A DNA stretch of 64,000 nucleotides, taken from positions 806,001 through 870,000 of the forward strand of contig JASFAU010000008.1 of the NCBI GenBank assembly GCA_039704465.1. Reading direction: 5' to 3'. Both the position numbers and the translations under genes were made by a program. Positions 32,369-43,572 of this stretch are shown piece by piece; the stretch's first letter is position 1, and the number at the start of each line of letters is the position of its first letter. The notes under the pieces are model-generated. The model was given only the letters and a program-made list of their open reading frames with translations, was not told the DNA's origin and made no database searches. The DNA is from Plasmodiophora brassicae. Its lineage: Eukaryota; Endomyxa; Phytomyxea; Plasmodiophorida; Plasmodiophoridae.

Positions 32369-33016
32369 ATGTTGCTGGCGCTCGCGCGGTGCCGCCGTGG
32401 CGCCATCAGCCTCGGGGCGCGCCCCCGCTCCCTGTTCTCTTCGACGCTGTTCGACGAGGACGACCTCGACGAGAAGTTCATCCACGGCGGTGGGAACGGC
32501 GGCCAGAAGGTCGGCGCGGCGTCCCGTGCTCCCACCCCCCATGCTGACTGTCTGTCGTCAAGATCAACAAGACGGCCAGCTGCGTACAGCTCGTCCACAA
32601 GGTCTGGCATGTCGTCACCCCCCGATGTCCGTTGTTGCTGATCGCTCCCGCGACAGCCGACCGGCCTCCTGATCAAGTGCCAGGAGACGCGTTCGCTGCA
32701 GCAGAACAGGTCGATCGCGCGGAAACGCCTGGCCGCCCAGCTCGACCTGCAGCTGAACGGTGTGTGTCCCCCCATCCATGCCCACACGCCGTATCTGTGT
32801 GCGCGCTTACCCGTTGCCTGATTCGCAGGCGACAGCAGCCGGATCGCCCGCCGCCAGGAGCGCCTGCGCCGACGCAAATCCAAGCACCGATCGCGAAGCC
32901 GGGCGAAATACGGGCGCGAGGACGACGAGCCCGGCGACGGTGCTGCGCCCGACCTGGACGCGCGCGAACCCGACGACGACACCGGGTGCCCTGCGTCGCC
33001 GCCGCCGCCTCAATGA
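32369..33016 (+). CDS. MTRFR: Mitochondrial GGQ release factor-like protein (MTRFR/C12orf65 type)
   Basis: A codon-independent rescue hydrolase for stalled mitoribosomes. ATG 32369 gives an Arg/Ala/Leu-rich presequence, then Leu-Phe-Asp-Glu-Asp-Asp-Leu-Asp-Glu-Lys-Phe-Ile, and the catalytic Gly-Asn-Gly-Gly-Gln-Lys. Successive short introns lead to Ile-Asn-Lys-Thr-Ala-Ser-Cys-Val-Gln-Leu-Val-His, Pro-Thr-Gly-Leu-Leu-Ile-Lys-Cys-Gln-Glu-Thr-Arg-Ser-Leu and Asn-Arg-Ser-Ile-Ala-Arg-Lys-Arg-Leu. A strongly basic tail follows, then an acidic-proline end. No codon-recognition domain is present. It is compactly placed between TRIAP1 (divergent) and P5CR. Confidence 0.9.
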
Positions 33017-33062
33017 ACGACGTGACGCGTCGGTCGTCGTCCGCAGACTGCGCGAGCGCATC

Positions 33063-33936
33063 ATGCCGATCGCCGGGCGCGTCGTGTTCGTCGGCGCCGG
33101 CCAGATGGCCACGGCCATGATCGGCGGGTTCGTCGGCGCCGGCCTGCTGGCCCCGGGCCAGATCACGGCGGTCGACCCGCGGTTCCGGGCGGGCGCGGCG
33201 GCGTCGGACGACGTCTGCCCGGGCGTCGCGACGTCGTCGTCGCTGGGCGACAGCGTGCCGGGCGCCGCGATCGTGTTCCTGTGCGTCAAGCCGGACGTCG
33301 TGGCCGGGGTCCTCGGCGACATCGCCGCCCTGCCGACGCCGTGCGACGCGCTGGTCATCTCGATCGCCGCCGGCGTGACGCTGGACGCGATGCAGGCCAT
33401 CGCGCCCGCCTGCCGCCTCGTCCGGGTCATGCCCAACACGCCCTGCCTGGTGCGATCCGCCGCGTCCGCGTTCGCGTGCGGGCGCCTGGCCACCCGCCAC
33501 GACGCCGACCTCGCCCGCACGCTCATGGTTTGGGGTCGCCCCGCCCGCCCGAAATCGTCTGATTTCGTCGTCGCAGGCGTCGGTCGGGACCGTCGTCGAA
33601 GTTCCCGAATCGAAGCTGGACGCGGTGACGGGCCTCAGCGGGTCGGGGCCGGCGTTCGTGTTCATGATGATTGAGGCGCTGGCCGACGGGGGCGTCGCGT
33701 CCGGCCTGACGCGCCAGGACGCGCAGGCGCTGGCGGCACAGACCGTGCTGGGCGCCGCCCGCATGGTCCTGGAGACGTCGAGGCATCCGGGCGAACTGAA
33801 GGACGCCGTGGCGAGCCCGGCCGGCACGACCATCGCCGGGATCGTGGCCCTCGAGAGCGGCGGGTTCCGCTCCAGCGTCATCGGCGCCGTCGTGGCGGCG
33901 TCAACGCGCGCGAAACAGCTCGCCTCGCAGAAGTAA
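33063..33936 (+). CDS. PYCR: Pyrroline-5-carboxylate reductase
   Basis: Last step of proline synthesis, using NAD(P)H. ATG 33063. A Rossmann start, [16 protein letters not shown], is followed by [14 protein letters not shown] and Arg-Val-Met-Pro-Asn-Thr-Pro-Cys. A 47-bp intron lies at 33530-33576. Then comes [13 protein letters not shown] and the signature [15 protein letters not shown]. Length is about 274 residues, as expected. Confidence 0.95.
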
Positions 33937-33952
33937 ATCGGGGCACGCGCGT

Positions 33953-36241
33953 TTATGGCGACGACGTGGTGGTCCGCTGGATCTGGATCGGCAGGAGCGC
34001 GCACATGTCCCTGCAGATGGCCAGCTCGTCACGAAACGCGGACACGTCGCGCGCCTTGCCGTCGCAGAACCGGACGATGCTGGCGTACTCGTCCAGGCTG
34101 CGTTGCATCCCGGCCACGCGTGCGTCGTTGCTGTCCGCGATCGCTTTCGACGTGCTGGCGAGCAGCAGCAGCAGCAGCAGCACACACGGCGGTTAGGGCG
34201 CGGTGTATACGGGATGACGCGCGCATGGTGCCTACAGGCGGGCGATGTGGAACTTGGCCATCAGGTAGTGCCTGTAGTGTGCCGGGTCGACAGAGGCCTG
34301 CTCGCCGTCGCCTTCCAGCGACTGGACGAATGCGGTGAAGCCGGCGATGGCTTTCGCGATTCTGCAGGTCGGGCCGGGGGCAGTCAGTACCGAGCGGGCC
34401 GTGTTTGCGCACGGGACGAACAGGTGATTGATCTTCTTCACGCGAGCGGCCTTCGCGGTTGGGGGCAACGCCTCCGCTTGGGTCATCTGAGGACAGTCGA
34501 GTGGTCAGGCGCCCATCGACAACCCCCGGGGAGGAGGCGAACCTTGATGTCTGCCATGTCGGAACACGCTTCCGCGATTTCGAACGACATTTGGCGCACG
34601 AAGTCGGTGTAGACCTTCGGGTTCAACTTCAGCAGGACGGGCTCCAGCGTGTCGATTCTTCGCTTGTACAGCTTGCTGCACGAGTGCGTCGTTTAGTGGA
34701 TGGGGCGCGCTCTCCAACGTCAGCGGCAAACGCGTCACCAAGTCAGAGACGGGTCCCCGGCGAACGCGGCCAGATCCTTCAGTAGGCCGCTGAGTTTCTG
34801 CAGCGCGGCAATGGTGCTCAGCGCTCTCGATAGGTTCGCCCGAACACGGTCACCAACCGACCTGCAGAATGACAACATGATCGCTGACGTAGCCGTCGAG
34901 CTTGTAAATGCTCAGCGCATGCTGCAGGCTGGACATGGCTTTGCGAACGACGGCCTGAGCCTTCTTTGGAATGAATGCGCGCCCTCTGCGAACGTCGCAC
35001 ACAACGTACGTCTTTCACGTGCTCGATGACATTGAACGGGGGTGGCAGGGGGACGTCCATCTGGTCGAACGTGTCCACCCGCTGATCGAAGGACGACGGT
35101 TCTCCCTGCGCTGGAGGGCGCCGGCGACCACTGGAGAGCTCGAGCGACCTGCGCACGAATCAGCGAGATCGCATGCGGCCGTATAAACGTGAGGCCCATA
35201 CGCGTGCAGGTATCGGGCCAGCAGTTCCCCGATTGCACAGCTGATGTCGGCCTCGACATGCAAATGCTGTTCCGACCTGGAACGCCCGGCCCATCAGTTG
35301 AGGAGCGCCAGCAGGCTGTCGACTCGGGCACCACCTGCCGTCGGGCTTGACAGCGATGGCACAATCGATACAGTATTGGGCTTGGCGAAGCCGGTTGCTG
35401 CTGATGTAGAACGCCGATAGCTTGACGCTGTTACTGGCCCATTCCTGGCGCATGACGGCCCCGGTCAGGACCTGTTCGCCTGCTGTCATGGACGCTAGGC
35501 ACCGACCAGGGCGTTGATCTGCCGCTGGTCCAGCTGGCGGTTCAGCGTCTGGCGACAGTAGAACGCGGCGTTCTCCGTATCGCCCAGCTGACTGTACACC
35601 TGAGCCAGGTAGAAGAGTGTCTGCGTGTTCAGGGCAAGGGCGCCGTGCGGAACGTCGCCCGACGAGAACGCGGCGTCGTAGACGGCCTTCGCGTCCTCCA
35701 GGTGGGTCCTGGCGCGTGAGGAATCCCCTCGCTGCGACCACTGGATACCGAGAAGGTTGAGACTGGGGCAACCATCAGACAGGGCGGCGCCGGCTGGAGA
35801 AGGACGGATTCGTTACCCGTGGATCAGCTCGGCATGAAAGACTGTTGGATGCTTCCTTATGGATTCCAACGACGAGACGATCAACAGTTCGCCGGACGAG
35901 GATTCCTCCTGCGTGTCCGCTCAGTCTTCAGCGGACGACCAGGCGCATCCGGCGTGGCAGGTACAGGCCCGACCGTTTCAATCAGGTTGCATCCAAGAAG
36001 GCAGTCGAGAAGCGCGACTGCTAGGGGCGACTCCCCGGATTCCACAAGGTCATTCCTGACCGTTTGCTGGGGGGCGACCCTACAGTTCAGCTACCCGCGT
36101 TTGCACCTGTCGAGCAACAGTACCGACAAGAAGTTTCCTGGCCTCGTATTTCGATTGGAACGGGGCATCGTCCCTGTCGTTTGTGGCGGCAGAAAGGCGC
36201 TGGGCTTCCTGCCGCAGCCATACCCGTTTACAGCGCGTCAT
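33953..36241 (-). CDS. KIFBP: KIF-binding protein
   Basis: Regulator of kinesin motors. ATG 36241. Exons rebuild the family from end to end: Gln-Ser-Lys-Tyr-Glu-Ala-Arg-Lys-Leu-Leu, Asn-Leu-Ile-Glu-Thr|Glu-Glu-Ser-Ser-Ser-Gly-Glu, Asn-Leu-Leu-Gly-Ile-Gln-Trp-Ser-Gln-Arg, and Gln-Thr-Leu-Phe-Tyr-Leu-Ala-Gln-Val-Tyr. Later exons give Lys-Arg-Arg-Ile-Asp-Thr-Leu-Glu-Pro-Val...Leu-Asn-Pro-Lys-Val-Tyr, Val-Lys-Lys-Ile-Asn-His-Leu, Met-Ala-Lys-Phe-His-Ile-Ala-Arg-Leu, and an end of Leu-Pro-Ile-Gln-Ile-Gln-Arg. About nine short introns. A CAG/CTG run at 34163-34181 lies at an intron 3' end. It is the sense gene of this interval; plus-strand frames here are shadows. Confidence 0.85.
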
Positions 36242-36800
36242 CCCGATGTGTTGCAGCGGCCGAATGACGCACCTGGACGCGGCTATCGTCGTCGACCAGG
36301 GCGCGCTGCCTCAGGGCATCCTCGTCGCCGCCTGCCATCCTCTGTGCCGATCGCTGAAGAATGACGGGCGCCCACCAAGGGGCCCCTGGTGGTTGCGGCT
36401 GACGAGTTACACGGGGCGGCCACAGGCCCCCCGGCCCGAGTCCAAGAGCAGGTGCGCCTCGAGCAGACGAGGCGACACACTGCTGGCCAAGCCATTATAC
36501 CAGGATACGTCTCGCAAAGGTCAAGGCGGAACGAAACCAAACGCCCCCACCGACCTGACCATGCGACGGCCGGCACGATCGCGTTACGGGAAGCAGGAAC
36601 GTTGCTGCACAGCAGCATGGGTCGGCCACCTGGAACCTATTCAGCGGGTGGTACGCCACCCGAGCTTGACGGCGACACTGGGTCCACCAGTGACGTAGGG
36701 TCGTTCTCCTGTGTACAGGCAGAGATCGTCAGGTCGTCACAGCCCGCCCAAGTCGAACGGGACGACATTATTGTCTCGGCCGTGTGGCGGACACCGGAAC
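36242..36800. other. Intergenic region between KIFBP and NDUFS6
   Basis: Divergent 5' region of two genes. Long frames on both strands reflect base composition. I see no motif or convincing splice model. It probably holds both promoters. Confidence 0.4.
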
Positions 36801-37218
36801 ATGTTGGGGCTCGCGCTGAGGCGGGCGGGCGGGCCGCGACGCCTGGGGCAGGCGCTCCGGTTCCTGGCGGCGGACGAGGCGAACGGCGGCCCGATGGCGT
36901 CGCCGATGCCGGCCGCCAAGCTGATCGCGGAGGTGCCGCCCATCCAGGTGCACAGCTCGTTCACGGCGGTCTGCGATGGCGGCGGTCAGGCCGCGTGTTG
37001 TTCGCGTGCCGCCCGGGGGTCCCATCGCTCATGAACGGTGTGCTGTGTGGCAGGCGGCCCACTCGGCCATCCAGTTGAGTATATCCAGGTAGGTACGTCG
37101 TCGACGACGGCGCCGACCCGCCACCTCTGACGGGACACAGTTGGACACGCGCCAGCCCGACAAGATCGAGACCTGCAAGTACTGCGGGCTGAGATTTCAG
37201 CACGCCGGCCACCACTGA
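36801..37218 (+). CDS. NDUFS6: NADH dehydrogenase (complex I) iron-sulfur protein 6
   Basis: Zinc-binding 13-kDa subunit of complex I. ATG 36801 starts an Arg/Leu-rich mitochondrial presequence. The mature part has Leu-Ile-Ala-Glu-Val-Pro-Pro-Ile, Val-Cys-Asp-Gly-Gly|Gly-Pro-Leu-Gly-His-Pro-Val-Glu-Tyr-Ile, and after a second intron Glu-Thr-Cys-Lys-Tyr-Cys-Gly-Leu-Arg-Phe. The end is Ala-Gly-His-His. The Cys-His-Cys-Cys zinc ligands are all visible. Two short introns; the product is about 95-100 residues. Confidence 0.9.
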
Positions 37219-37340
37219 CACCAGCACCAGCACCGACAGCAATATACGCCCAGAATTGGATTGTCGCGGCATCGAACCCCTCAACGGCGCGGCCCGGGAT
37301 ACCGACAGTGTGTGGAATATGCTATTCAGTGTTAGAAGCA

Positions 37341-40300
37341 TCAGTGGATGCGGCTGAGTCGTTCGATCTGCCGGTGCAGGTCGTCTCTCGCCACGCCAAC
37401 GTCGCCAGCAACCTGTTTCGAAAGGGCGTCGTCAGACACGTCCGGGAGGCCCCTGTCATGCGCACAGCCACCTTCTGCTGCAGTGCAGGGTCGAGGTCGA
37501 GGAACATCTCAATCAGGTCGCCGTCGACGTAGTTGTGCGACGGGATCACGTCCGAGTAGCCCTCGACGTTCTGGAACGCGCGGCCGAACTCGTGCTTGAA
37601 CCCTCCAAGCCCACCGATGAGACCGCGCAGGGACGCCTCGACCCGATTCAGCAACGCATACTGCGACTCGCTTAGGGAAGCGGTCACGCCGATCATGCCC
37701 GAAATTGTCCCGAACAGGAACTGCGGGCACACGTCCAGGTCCTGGTCAACGATCAGCGACCCTCTCCGGATGGAGTTGACGAACTGGCCCAGGTGGAAAC
37801 GTCCCACAACGTCCAGCTGCGCGCGCTGATCGTCCTCGATGGCCTGCACGTTCCGGGCCAGGGTCATGAGGTTGTGCGAGTTGTTGGCGACAATGTACGT
37901 CGAGTCGTCCAGCACCTGGAGGCAGACGACCCAGTTCTGCGACGCATCGCGTGCGAGCTCGCGCAGCGCAGGCACCGACGAATCGTACGCCATCAACGTC
38001 ACCGATTTCATCAGGTCGCCGACAATGAACAGGTCGCCGCACGCCTTCAGATGCGTGGAGAACACCTGCCCGATGTGGCTGCATTCGATGGCGAACGCGC
38101 GTATGCCGGCGTCGCCATCGTCGTCGTCAGCGAGTTCAGCCGCGCGTCTGAACAGGCAGATCTTGTTGTTGATCGTTCCGAGAACGCCGCCACTGAAAGG
38201 TTCGACGGCGTAGACGCCGCCGTTGACCCGTTTCTGTGTGTCCAGCTGCAATCGTCGACGTTCACTGTCAATTCGGTACGCCATCAACCGCCCTGCGCTC
38301 GACTCGTCCTCGTCAGGCATCTCGAATGCGGTCCCCACTAGGTAGGTTGGCCGAGATTCAGTACCACCCAACTACATGACGCAGCGTTAGGGACCTTACC
38401 AATAAAGACGTCGAGGCCGTCCAGCGTCATCTGCGCCACCGCTGAACCACACTCGAAAGGCAACAGCGGGACGCTTTGAAGCTCCTCGAATGTTTGATCA
38501 TCGTACAGTTTGATGTAGCACTGCTCCGGCGGTTCCTCATCACGTTCGATGTTCGCTTCGTCCATAACAGCAAGCGTTAGGACGAGAAGCGTGTGAGACG
38601 GCGGGTGGTGCGCGATCCGCCGCGGTTGCTGCCGAAGCGGGACCTTGCGAATGTGCCAGCGCTGGACGGCATCGAGCGCGCCAATCGTTACGTCAGAAGG
38701 CGACCCGAGGACCACGCATGCTTCAGGGAACCCAGGCTCGCCTTCTAGCGGCGCCATGCACGTTACATCTTTCAGATTCACGCTGATGACAGCCAGGTCC
38801 CCACCAGCGCCGCTCGATGGCGCCGAGATCAGGGTGGGCCGGTCGCACGAAACAAACACCTGTTTGGTGCCATGAGATGTGAAAGGCGTGAGCGATACGG
38901 GGTGTGTCCCGATAATGACGCGCGTTGGGGCGGATAGGCGCGACCCCTTGTCAACTGAGAAGGTAACGACAGACCCATCCCCAAGCCCGCACAGCACGAA
39001 TATCGGCGCCCGGGCAGGCCCGAACCGAACAATGGAGATGCTACGGGCGAGATATGGAAGCGAAGCCTGGTCCACAGTTTCCAGATCAGGAAGCGAGAGC
39101 AGTGAGACACAACTGCTAGACCAACTGGCAGTGGCAACAAGTTGAAACTCGTCATCCACGTCGAGGCAAGAGATTTCACGCGACTCGGGCCTGGAGGCAT
39201 GCTCAACGATGGATCCATCTTTCCCGACAGAGAGACGCGCCAGGGTGTTGTCGTTCAGCGCAAGAATGATGGTATCCAGCGACGCCTTTGCGTGACAGAT
39301 GGTGATGTCCGCATCCATGCCATCACGCATTCGGCCATCATCCCCGCAGGGCTGCCATGTGGACCCACCCACGACACGAACGGATGACGTCGTGCACTGA
39401 ACAATGCGGTCATCGCGCATGTTGCCACAATACAGTGTGGGCTCTGTCAGGAAAGGCGACGCCTCACGGTTCTCGATCTCAGCAAACTCAAGGGAAGTCG
39501 GCGAGACAAGAGACGCACGGACAACTCGCGTTTCGGATACGAACGATTGGACAAGGTATGTTGCGTCGGCCGAACGGACAGAAAACAATGCAACGAGGCC
39601 ACGTACAGGGAGCGAGGAGTACGCCTCGACCCCAATGCCGTTGCAAATGGTCCGAAGCGACCCGTCAGCGAACGTGCCGGAGCACGTTATAAGCCTGCTC
39701 TGTCCGCAGCGGTCTTGAGGTTTGATGATCGCCATGTCTGTAATCGGACCAATCTGCGGTATGTCCTCAATGACGTCAACGAATTCACCAGACGCGTCGG
39801 GCTCGGCCGTAAGGCGAATCAGCTGTGCGTCACCGAACACCGACCCGACGAACACGAACCCGTTATCCAAGTACGACAGGGACGACTGCGTGAAGAATGT
39901 CACAGCCTGATACGGAGGGCGAATCCCAAACCACACACTTACCGGCTGTGAAACGTGCCCAATCATGTCCAGGTCAATGGTGCCTTCGGTGTCGATGCTA
40001 AGAACGAAGAGTCGGCCGTCGCAGTCACCAACGAGGTAACGCGAGCCGTCCTCGTCAATGCGACCAACGGCCTTGACGGCCGCGCCGCTCGTCGTCGTCG
40101 AATAGGAACGCTTCCCGTCGATGTGACACGTGATCGACGTGTCTGAGAAGATCAGTGCACCGCCCCGCGGTAACGGCAGCGCTTCAATCTTCGATGCGGT
40201 GGCCTGCACTGGGAAGTCCCACGTACTGCGCTTGAGGTCCCTCATCTCCAAGTCGACCGTGTACGAACGAAGGTGCCGGGCATGGCGCGTATCTTCGAAG

Positions 40301-40845
40301 AGGACGAGAAGCGTGATCGGGTCCTTCGGGTCGACATGCAGGAAGCACATCGCGACGAGCTGGAGCTCGTCCAGACGCATGTTGAACGCGGTCCCGAATC
40401 GCGTTCCGCCTTCCGAAAGGGGGACCACCTTAAGCAAGCCATCGTAGGCATGCATAGCAAGGACCCTGCACGTCGGGTCGACCTCGGCATGGAGGCCATT
40501 GTCAGTCAATCGCCCGATCTTGTCCGCACAGCTGCCCGACGCTTTCGTGACGATCTGTCGGGTCGCCTCGTCATACGCGATGACCGCGAACTGCAGCCGC
40601 TCCGTCACGATGACGACCCAGTCGCGATCCGACCGTCTCGGACGATACGGGCGCAGGACGGCCAGCCGCCCGAACACGGGCAGGTCGGCCTCCAGCCGCA
40701 GCGACGACTTCGTCAGCGCGTACACCTGGAACCGCGTGCACCGCCCCAGCACGAGGTTCCGCTCGCCGGTGAAATCGCAGACGGCGGCATGCGTCACCGC
40801 CGTCGGCGCCAGCGCCGTCACCACGTACTGATACGGCGTCGCCAT
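37341..40845 (-). CDS. DDB1: DNA damage-binding protein 1
   Basis: Triple beta-propeller adaptor of CUL4 ubiquitin ligases. ATG 40845. The propeller A start (Asn-Leu-Val-Leu-Gly-Arg-Cys-Thr-Arg-Phe-Gln-Val-Tyr) and Ile-Gly-Arg...Asp-Pro-Thr-Cys-Arg-Val-Leu...Tyr-Asp-Gly-Leu-Leu-Lys-Val-Val-Pro are typical. A 62-bp intron (38338-38399) resolves what looks like a frameshift and yields Val-Phe-Ile|Val-Gly-Thr-Ala-Phe. Then come Phe-Ile-Val-Gly-Asp-Leu-Met-Lys-Ser, Phe-His-Leu-Gly-Gln-Phe-Val-Asn, and Phe-Gly-Thr-Ile-Ser-Gly-Met-Ile-Gly. Asp-Gly-Asp-Leu-Ile-Glu-Met-Phe-Leu precedes a second intron (37413-37471) before the end Leu-Ser-Arg-Ile-His. The 835-residue first exon is the longest in the window. 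Confidence 0.93.
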
Positions 40846-41066
40846 TCCACCAACGCACGCGACGCCCAGCTACGGACCACTGAGCAAAAACCAACTGCAC
40901 TGCTCGGCATTTCTACACGCGGCCGGCGACTCGAATGAAGCGCAGGTCGTCACTTCGACGCCTTTTCCGACCGTTTTCTGGTTGGCCGTCGTTCCAGGGG
41001 AATGTTCCCGAACGGGGGGGTGCACACACGATGACGCGAATGGGCATTTTGTTCCCGGCGCTGTGT

Positions 41067-41757
41067 TCAGGCGACGGGTTCGGTGAGCTGCGGGAAGACG
41101 CGGAGGGCGGCGGGGAGTTCGTGCTCCTGCAGGATGCGGTCGTGGAAGTAGACGCGCCGGAGGCGGCAGTTGGCGAAGACGCGGACGCGGATGGCGTGTC
41201 GCAGGCGGGTGCCGAATAGACGATGGGCGAGCGTGTCCAGGTCGAGCGTCACGCAGTTCCATCCCGAGGCGAGCCGCATGGGCAGGGTCGCGATATCGTT
41301 CTTGCACCTGCCCAGGCAGTCAGTACGGCCCCGGTTCCCGTCCAGCGCAACGGGTGCACCTGGCTAGCGACTGGGCCGACGATGAACGAATCGTTCGTTT
41401 GACACCCTGGGAGTCCTCGATTTCGACCTCGAACGCGACGAACTTGTCCATACTCTTCAGATGCAGAGTCATGAACTTGAACGGTGTCCCAATTATCTTC
41501 GATTCGTCGGGGAACGACATTGCCACCTTGTAGTACGTATCGCATTTCAGCTCAACCACCTCGCTCCTCAGCTGTAGGTCGTCGGTGATCATGATCTCGG
41601 CAAGAGCGCTATCCACAACTGTCGGGCCATTGCGTCCCATCAGCAACAGCGTCGTTCCGGCGCTAACGTGCATGCGTGGACCTTCTGATTCCCATCCTGT
41701 GAAGTCGAAGCCATCCTGGAGCCCGAACGGCAGGACAGAGAAGACGTGATCTGCCAT
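41067..41757 (-). CDS. CFAP20-like (CFA20 domain) protein
   Basis: ATG 41757. Conserved CFA20 features: Asp-Thr-Tyr-Tyr-Lys-Val-Ala-Met-Ser-Phe-Pro-Asp near the middle, Phe-Val-Ala-Phe-Glu-Val-Glu-Ile-Glu-Asp, and Lys-Arg-Thr-Ile-Arg. One intron gives Leu-Ala|Arg-Cys-Lys-Asn-Asp-Ile-Ala. The C-terminal half reads Leu-Pro-Met-Arg-Leu-Ala-Ser-Gly-Trp-Asn-Cys-Val and Val-Phe-Ala-Asn-Cys-Arg-Leu-Arg-Arg-Val-Tyr-Phe-His-Asp-Arg, almost the family consensus, ending Leu-Pro-Ala-Ala-Leu-Arg-Val-Phe. CFAP20 bridges ciliary doublet tubules. This copy is more diverged in its N-terminal half than I would expect for the orthologue, so it may be a paralogue. Confidence 0.85.
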
Positions 41758-41822
41758 GGTATGGAAGGCGTCGTTAACGCTTCTGCAGGTACGGTCAATG
41801 ATCGGCCGGTAAACTACATGGT

Positions 41823-43001
41823 TTATGAATGTTTCCAGTAGGCATCGCAAGCTCCAGGAAGCAGGAACCGGAACCGAGTCGGGTTCCTGGCAACATGGTC
41901 GGGTACGTGGTTGTTCCCCGTTTTCGGGACGACCCGCATTTGGCACGCCATGCTGTGGAACGTGAATGCTTCGGGTAGGAACCCGAACATGTCCTCGCCC
42001 ATGCATATCTTCCTGCGGATCTCGTCCTCGTCCAGCAGGTGCTGCGAGTGGATACGATCCGAATGCGAGTACCCCAGCATCTTCTGCCGTACCATGTCGA
42101 CGGTCGGGAAGCACGACGAACAGTGCCACCCGGCGTCGCCCAACATCGCATCCGTCAGGTACCTGAACCGGGCCACGAGATCCTTATCGGGGAACCTCCC
42201 GATCACACTGACGGTGGATCGACGCGTCAATTCAGGGTAGACCGGAAAACCGAAACTATGAACGCATGACCATCAACTTCTAGACGAATGCTTGCATGCG
42301 CCTGTGTACCTGTATCGGTAGTTGTCCATCTGGAGGTGAATTCGTGACCCAAAGTCACAATCGCGAAGCAGCTTGATGGAGTCGAGCCTTGGCAGTTCGT
42401 CGAGGTCGCTGAAGATGAACAGGTCGCCGTCAACGGCACCCGCCTTTCGGGTCTCCCTGATCGCGTGCGAACGCATGGCGTCTTCGACAGGGAACCCGGG
42501 CTCTAGATCGTCGTTGCAGATGTCAACAAGGGCATAATGGATCTTGGCGCGAAACGGCCTGAACTCATCCGAGTCAAGGTGGTCGGCCAGCAGGGTCGCT
42601 TTCGGCTGACGGTTGAATGTGCACTTCGCCTCGATGACGACGAACCGATCAACGACGACGTCGAGTTCGTTCAGGCGGATTTCGAGCATGGGCGTCTCCA
42701 TGTTGAACACAACGACGTCGAACACGCGAGGCGCCGGCCCAGACCGAGCTGCCCAGCCGTGCAAAGGACAGTATAGCTCTGGGTCCCCAGGTTTCGTACC
42801 AAAGTTCGTCACCGTCTTCCAACGCGTCGACTCAGTGTCGGAATCCCACAACGGCCGGGTCAAGTGCGTCACATAGTGAAAGATCAAGAATGCGTTCAGA
42901 GCAGCGACAACGGCCAGGATTATAACCGTGGGGATCATGATAGCTCGAAAGTTCGCCTTGAACCATCGATGATTGAGCGAGCAGTTGTAAATCGAAATCA
43001 T
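41823..43001 (-). CDS. GT17-family beta-1,4-N-acetylglucosaminyltransferase-like protein, copy 1
   Basis: A type II membrane protein of the MGAT3/GT17 family, which adds bisecting GlcNAc in the Golgi. ATG 43001, a basic start, then a membrane helix (Val-Ile-Ile-Leu-Ala-Val-Val-Ala-Ala-Leu). The catalytic domain has Pro-Arg-Val-Phe-Asp-Val-Val-Val-Phe-Asn-Met-Glu, Arg-Leu-Asn-Glu-Leu, Phe-Val-Val-Ile-Glu-Ala and Phe-Ser-Asp-Leu-Asp-Glu-Leu-Pro-Arg (the Asp-x-Asp-Glu donor motif). An intron after Arg-Tyr-Arg-Tyr leads to exon 2 with Ala-Gly-Trp-His-Cys-Ser-Ser-Cys-Phe-Pro and Lys-Met-Leu-Gly-Tyr-Ser-His-Ser-Asp-Arg. Tandem duplicate of the next gene. Confidence 0.87.
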
Positions 43002-43572
43002 GAAATGGTATTCCGGGGGGTAGCCCCGTGCGACGCGACAACGACCACAACAGTCAACGACGTTATGTGCCGATCGTTTCGGGCGACTACCTAGTTCACG
43101 TGCCCTCGTGCCCACGTGTGTCGCGTGCCACCTCCTAACTATCTGTACTGCCGGGACGACCCCAACCGAAGACGTTTGACCGGAATGATGCGCAATAGAA
43201 GAAAGTGATATCGAGGCGCAAGGCGCTGGTACTGAGCAGTCACCTGGACAACGTTGCCGGCCACAGGCAATAATCGTACGATGGAGCTGGCTGTCTGACG
43301 CCGCCACCTAATGGAGACGATCGGGTCCAAATTGCATTCTCGCTGACAATCCCTTTTCCTCCATTGTTCATCATCCACCTTCACCCCGGCGTACACTCAA
43401 GCGCCCAGTCGTCGCGAGTGCACCGACAATGACCATCTGCATTCGCCTCGATATGGGGGGGGGCAACGCAAATCGCTGATCGCATATGCCATCGACTGCA
43501 ACAACGAACGCGCTGCGTCTGGGTGGCATATCCGCATGTCGCCAGACTGACAGCGCCCCTATGGTTGACGGT
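43002..43572. other. Spacer between the two GT17 genes
   Basis: No coding sequence is supported. It contains the 3' flank of copy 2 and the 5' flank of copy 1. It shows no obvious homology to the corresponding flank of the other copy, so the duplicated unit seems limited to the gene body. Confidence 0.5.

Noticed and set aside
33953..34183. Apparent secreted small protein with a poly-leucine signal peptide on the minus strand
   Set aside because: It begins at a GTG inside a CTG-repeat run that lies in an intron. The remainder is the last exon of KIFBP.
35819..36364. Plus-strand frame resembling a TBP-like or other protein
   Set aside because: The minus strand gives a clean splice model for the N-terminal part of KIFBP through the same bases, with family-like motifs. 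The plus frame is a shadow.
36283..36762. Long overlapping ORFs on both strands between KIFBP and NDUFS6
   Set aside because: No motif, no splice model and no ATG in a sensible position. Likely promoter sequence with high GC.
38338..38399. Frameshift in DDB1
   Set aside because: A 62-bp intron with GTAAGG donor and TAG acceptor restores the conserved Val-Gly-Thr-Ala motif.
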